Below are positions 7,204-9,137 of a stretch of 9,137 bases of DNA, in pieces. Positions within the stretch are counted from its first letter, which is position 1, and every line of letters starts with the position of its first letter. The notes beneath the pieces are model-generated. The model was not told the origin of the DNA. It searched no databases and was given only the letters and a program-made list of their open reading frames with translations. Position numbers and translations under genes: made by a program. The stretch is taken from contig QHRS01000169.1 of the NCBI GenBank assembly GCA_003221435.1, positions 1-9,137 on the forward strand, in the 5' to 3' direction. Origin of the DNA: Candidatus Rokuibacteriota bacterium. Lineage in GTDB: Bacteria > Methylomirabilota > Methylomirabilia > Rokubacteriales > CSP1-6.

Positions 7204-9137
7204 GTGTTCACGCTGCACGCCGAATACGAGCCGCGGGGTGACCAGCCACGGGCGATCGAGCGGCTCAGCCGGCTCGTCAAGGAGGGGCGACGTCATTCGG
7301 TGTTGCTCGGCGTGACGGGGTCGGGCAAGACGTTCACGGTGGCCAATGTGATCGCGCAGGCGCAGCGGCCGACGCTGGTCATCTCGCCGAACAAGACGCT
7401 GGCCGCGCAGCTCTTCGGAGAGTTCAAGGCGTTCTTCCCGGACAACGCCGTCGAGTACTTCGTCTCCTACTACGATTACTATCAGCCCGAGGCATACATC
7501 CCGCAGAGCGACACGTACATCGAGAAGGATGCGCTCATCAACGACGAGATCGACCGGATGCGTCATTCGGCGACCCGCTCGCTGATGGAGCGCCGCGACG
7601 TCATCGTCGTGGCGTCCGTCTCGTGCATCTACGGCATCGGCGCGCCCGAGACGTACCAGGGAATGCATCTCTCGCTCCACGAAGCGCAACAGATCGAACG
7701 CGACGAGATCGTACGCAAGCTCATCGCGGTGCAGTACGAGCGGAACGACTACGATTTCCACCGCGGGACCTTCCGGGTCCGCGGCGACATCGTCGAGATC
7801 TTCCCCGCCAACGAGGAGAGCCTCGCCCTCCGGATCGAGCTGTTCGGGGACAGCGTCGAGGCGATTCGCCGGATCGACCCGCTCAAGGGCACGCTGCTCG
7901 AGCGGCTCGCGCAGGCGCACATCTACCCGGCGAGCCACTACGTGACGCCTGCCGAGCAGCTCGAGCGGGCGCTCGAGACGATCAAAGAGGAGCTGGCGGA
8001 GCGGCTGGCGTTCCTCCGGGGCCGGAACCGCCTGCTCGAAGCGCAGCGGCTCGAGCAGCGCACGCTCTTCGACATGGAGATGCTGCGCGAGCTGGGCTTC
8101 TGCCACGGCATCGAGAACTACTCGCGCCATCTCACCGGCCGCAAGCCGGGCGAGCCGCCGCCGACGCTGATCGATTACCTCCCGAAGGATGCGTTCATCA
8201 TCATCGATGAGAGCCACGTGGCCGTCCCGCAGATCGGCGGCATGTACTACGGGGACCGGTCGAGGAAAGAGGCGCTGGTCGAGTACGGTTTCCGGCTGCC
8301 CTCCGCGTTCGACAACCGGCCGCTGACGTTCGAGGAGTTCACCGCGCTCACGAGCCAGACCGTCTACGTCTCGGCCACGCCCGCGAAGTACGAGCTGAGC
8401 CTCGCCGGGGACGCCGTACCGGAGCAGATCATCAGGCCGACGGGCCTCATGGATCCGAAGATCTCGGTCAGGCCCGGGAAGGAGCAGGTGGACGACCTCC
8501 TCCACGAGATCCGGAGCCGCGCCGAGAAGGACGAGCGGGTCCTCGTGACGTGCCTCACCAAGCGCATGGCTGAAGACCTCACGGAGTACTACCAGCAGAT
8601 GGGATTGCGCGTGCGCTATCTCCACTCGGACATCGACACGCTTGATCGCGTCGAGCTGATCCGGGACCTCCGGCTCGGCAAATTCGACTGCCTCGTCGGG
8701 ATCAACCTGCTGCGCGAGGGGCTCGACATTCCGGAGGTGTCGCTGGTGGCGATCCTGGACGCCGACAAAGAGGGCTATCTGCGCTCGACCACCTCGCTGA
8801 TCCAGACGGCTGGGCGCGCGGCGCGGAACGTGAACGGCGAAGTCATTATGTACGGCGACCGGGTCACCGACTCCATGGCTGCGACGCTCCGGGAGACCGA
8901 GCGCCGTCGCCAGATCCAGGCGGCGTACAACACGGAGCACGGCATCACGCCGGAGTCGATCAAGTCGGCGATCCGGGAGCTGCTCCAGACGATCTACGAG
9001 CGCGATTACTATACGGTCGAGGTCGCGCCGAGCCCGGACGAGGTCTTCGACGACCCCGTTGCGCTCGTGGCCCGCATCAGCGAACTGGAGGCCCGGATGA
9101 GCGACGCCGCGCGGCGGCTCGACTTCGAGCAGGCGGC
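7204..9137 (+). CDS. uvrB: Excinuclease ABC subunit B (partial at right edge)
   Basis: UvrB is the damage-verifying helicase-like subunit of nucleotide excision repair. It is loaded onto DNA by UvrA and then recruits UvrC. 644 codons are visible. Walker A GSGKT is at 39-43, the DNA-gripping beta-hairpin begins SYYDYYQPEAYIP (88-100), DESH (335-338) is motif II, VSATPA is motif III, and QTAGRAAR (534-541) is motif VI. Motif VI has Ala where many homologues have Ile. The last visible residues (ISELEARMSDAARRLDFEQA) are the start of the C-terminal UVR motif that contacts UvrC. With a usual length of about 660-690 residues, only the end of that motif is cut off by the window. The start is GTG 7204: an in-frame TAG lies at 7195-7197, and GGAGGT (7190-7195) is eight bases upstream. 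Expression may include the HNH gene upstream. No SOS (LexA) box was recognised in the 141-bp gap. Confidence 0.98.
   Translation, partial: MFTLHAEYEPRGDQPRAIERLSRLVKEGRRHSVLLGVTGSGKTFTVANVIAQAQRPTLVISPNKTLAAQLFGEFKAFFPDNAVEYFVSYYDYYQPEAYIPQSDTYIEKDALINDEIDRMRHSATRSLMERRDVIVVASVSCIYGIGAPETYQGMHLSLHEAQQIERDEIVRKLIAVQYERNDYDFHRGTFRVRGDIVEIFPANEESLALRIELFGDSVEAIRRIDPLKGTLLERLAQAHIYPASHYVTPAEQLERALETIKEELAERLAFLRGRNRLLEAQRLEQRTLFDMEMLRELGFCHGIENYSRHLTGRKPGEPPPTLIDYLPKDAFIIIDESHVAVPQIGGMYYGDRSRKEALVEYGFRLPSAFDNRPLTFEEFTALTSQTVYVSATPAKYELSLAGDAVPEQIIRPTGLMDPKISVRPGKEQVDDLLHEIRSRAEKDERVLVTCLTKRMAEDLTEYYQQMGLRVRYLHSDIDTLDRVELIRDLRLGKFDCLVGINLLREGLDIPEVSLVAILDADKEGYLRSTTSLIQTAGRAARNVNGEVIMYGDRVTDSMAATLRETERRRQIQAAYNTEHGITPESIKSAIRELLQTIYERDYYTVEVAPSPDEVFDDPVALVARISELEARMSDAARRLDFEQA

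Noticed and set aside
8803..8826. Ala instead of Ile in UvrB motif VI (QTAGRAAR)
   Set aside because: This position is variable among UvrB proteins, and the catalytic Gly and Arg residues are intact.
6529..8940. 803-codon open frame on the minus strand opposite the HNH gene and uvrB
   Set aside because: It is antisense to two clearly conserved genes, is rich in Arg, Asp and Glu, and resembles no protein. High-GC codon bias commonly leaves such frames open.

Overview
The window is GC-rich (well over 60 % by eye) bacterial chromosomal DNA with short intergenic gaps and a mix of GTG and ATG starts. The gene mix is two luciferase-family flavin oxidoreductases, a sugar-phosphate-isomerase-like gene, an HNH nuclease next to uvrB, and a copper P-type ATPase. 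That suits an uncultured soil or groundwater bacterium, for example Rokubacteria/Methylomirabilota or a proteobacterium. The taxonomic guess rests on general resemblance only and is weak.

Left part (1-1255). A complete F420/flavin-type luciferase-like oxidoreductase reads leftwards (993->139). Head to head with it, an intact promoter-like sequence, ribosome binding site and the first 32 codons of a different luciferase-family oxidoreductase read rightwards (1125-1220). That gene then stops matching its family. The 131-bp gap between the two carries a 7-bp perfect inverted repeat over a -35-like box, a good operator candidate.

Middle part (1256-4922). Two genes read leftwards: a four-TM protein built from a tandem duplication plus a C-terminal four-cysteine zinc-type domain (4617->3784), then a Cu(I)-exporting P1B-1 ATPase with YHS and heavy-metal-binding N-terminal domains (3634->1256). 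This pair is flanked by broken genes: the 32-codon oxidoreductase relic on the left, and on the right an isomerase/epimerase gene (4923-5689) with an in-frame stop and a frame-shifting deletion. The pattern suggests past rearrangement around a metal-efflux segment.

Right part (5690-9137). All genes read rightwards: a small multi-pass membrane protein of unknown function (6080-6484), an HNH endonuclease-fold protein (6532-7062) with a near-consensus promoter placed so that its mRNA should be leaderless, and uvrB (7204 to the right edge, 644 codons visible, lacking only part of its C-terminal UVR motif). UvrB and the HNH protein could share a transcript.

I see no CRISPR array, tRNA, rRNA, complete insertion sequence or recognisable defence system. 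The most unusual items are the duplicated membrane/zinc protein and its DNA repeat, the leaderless HNH promoter, and the gene relics around copA. None of these establishes a new biological system.
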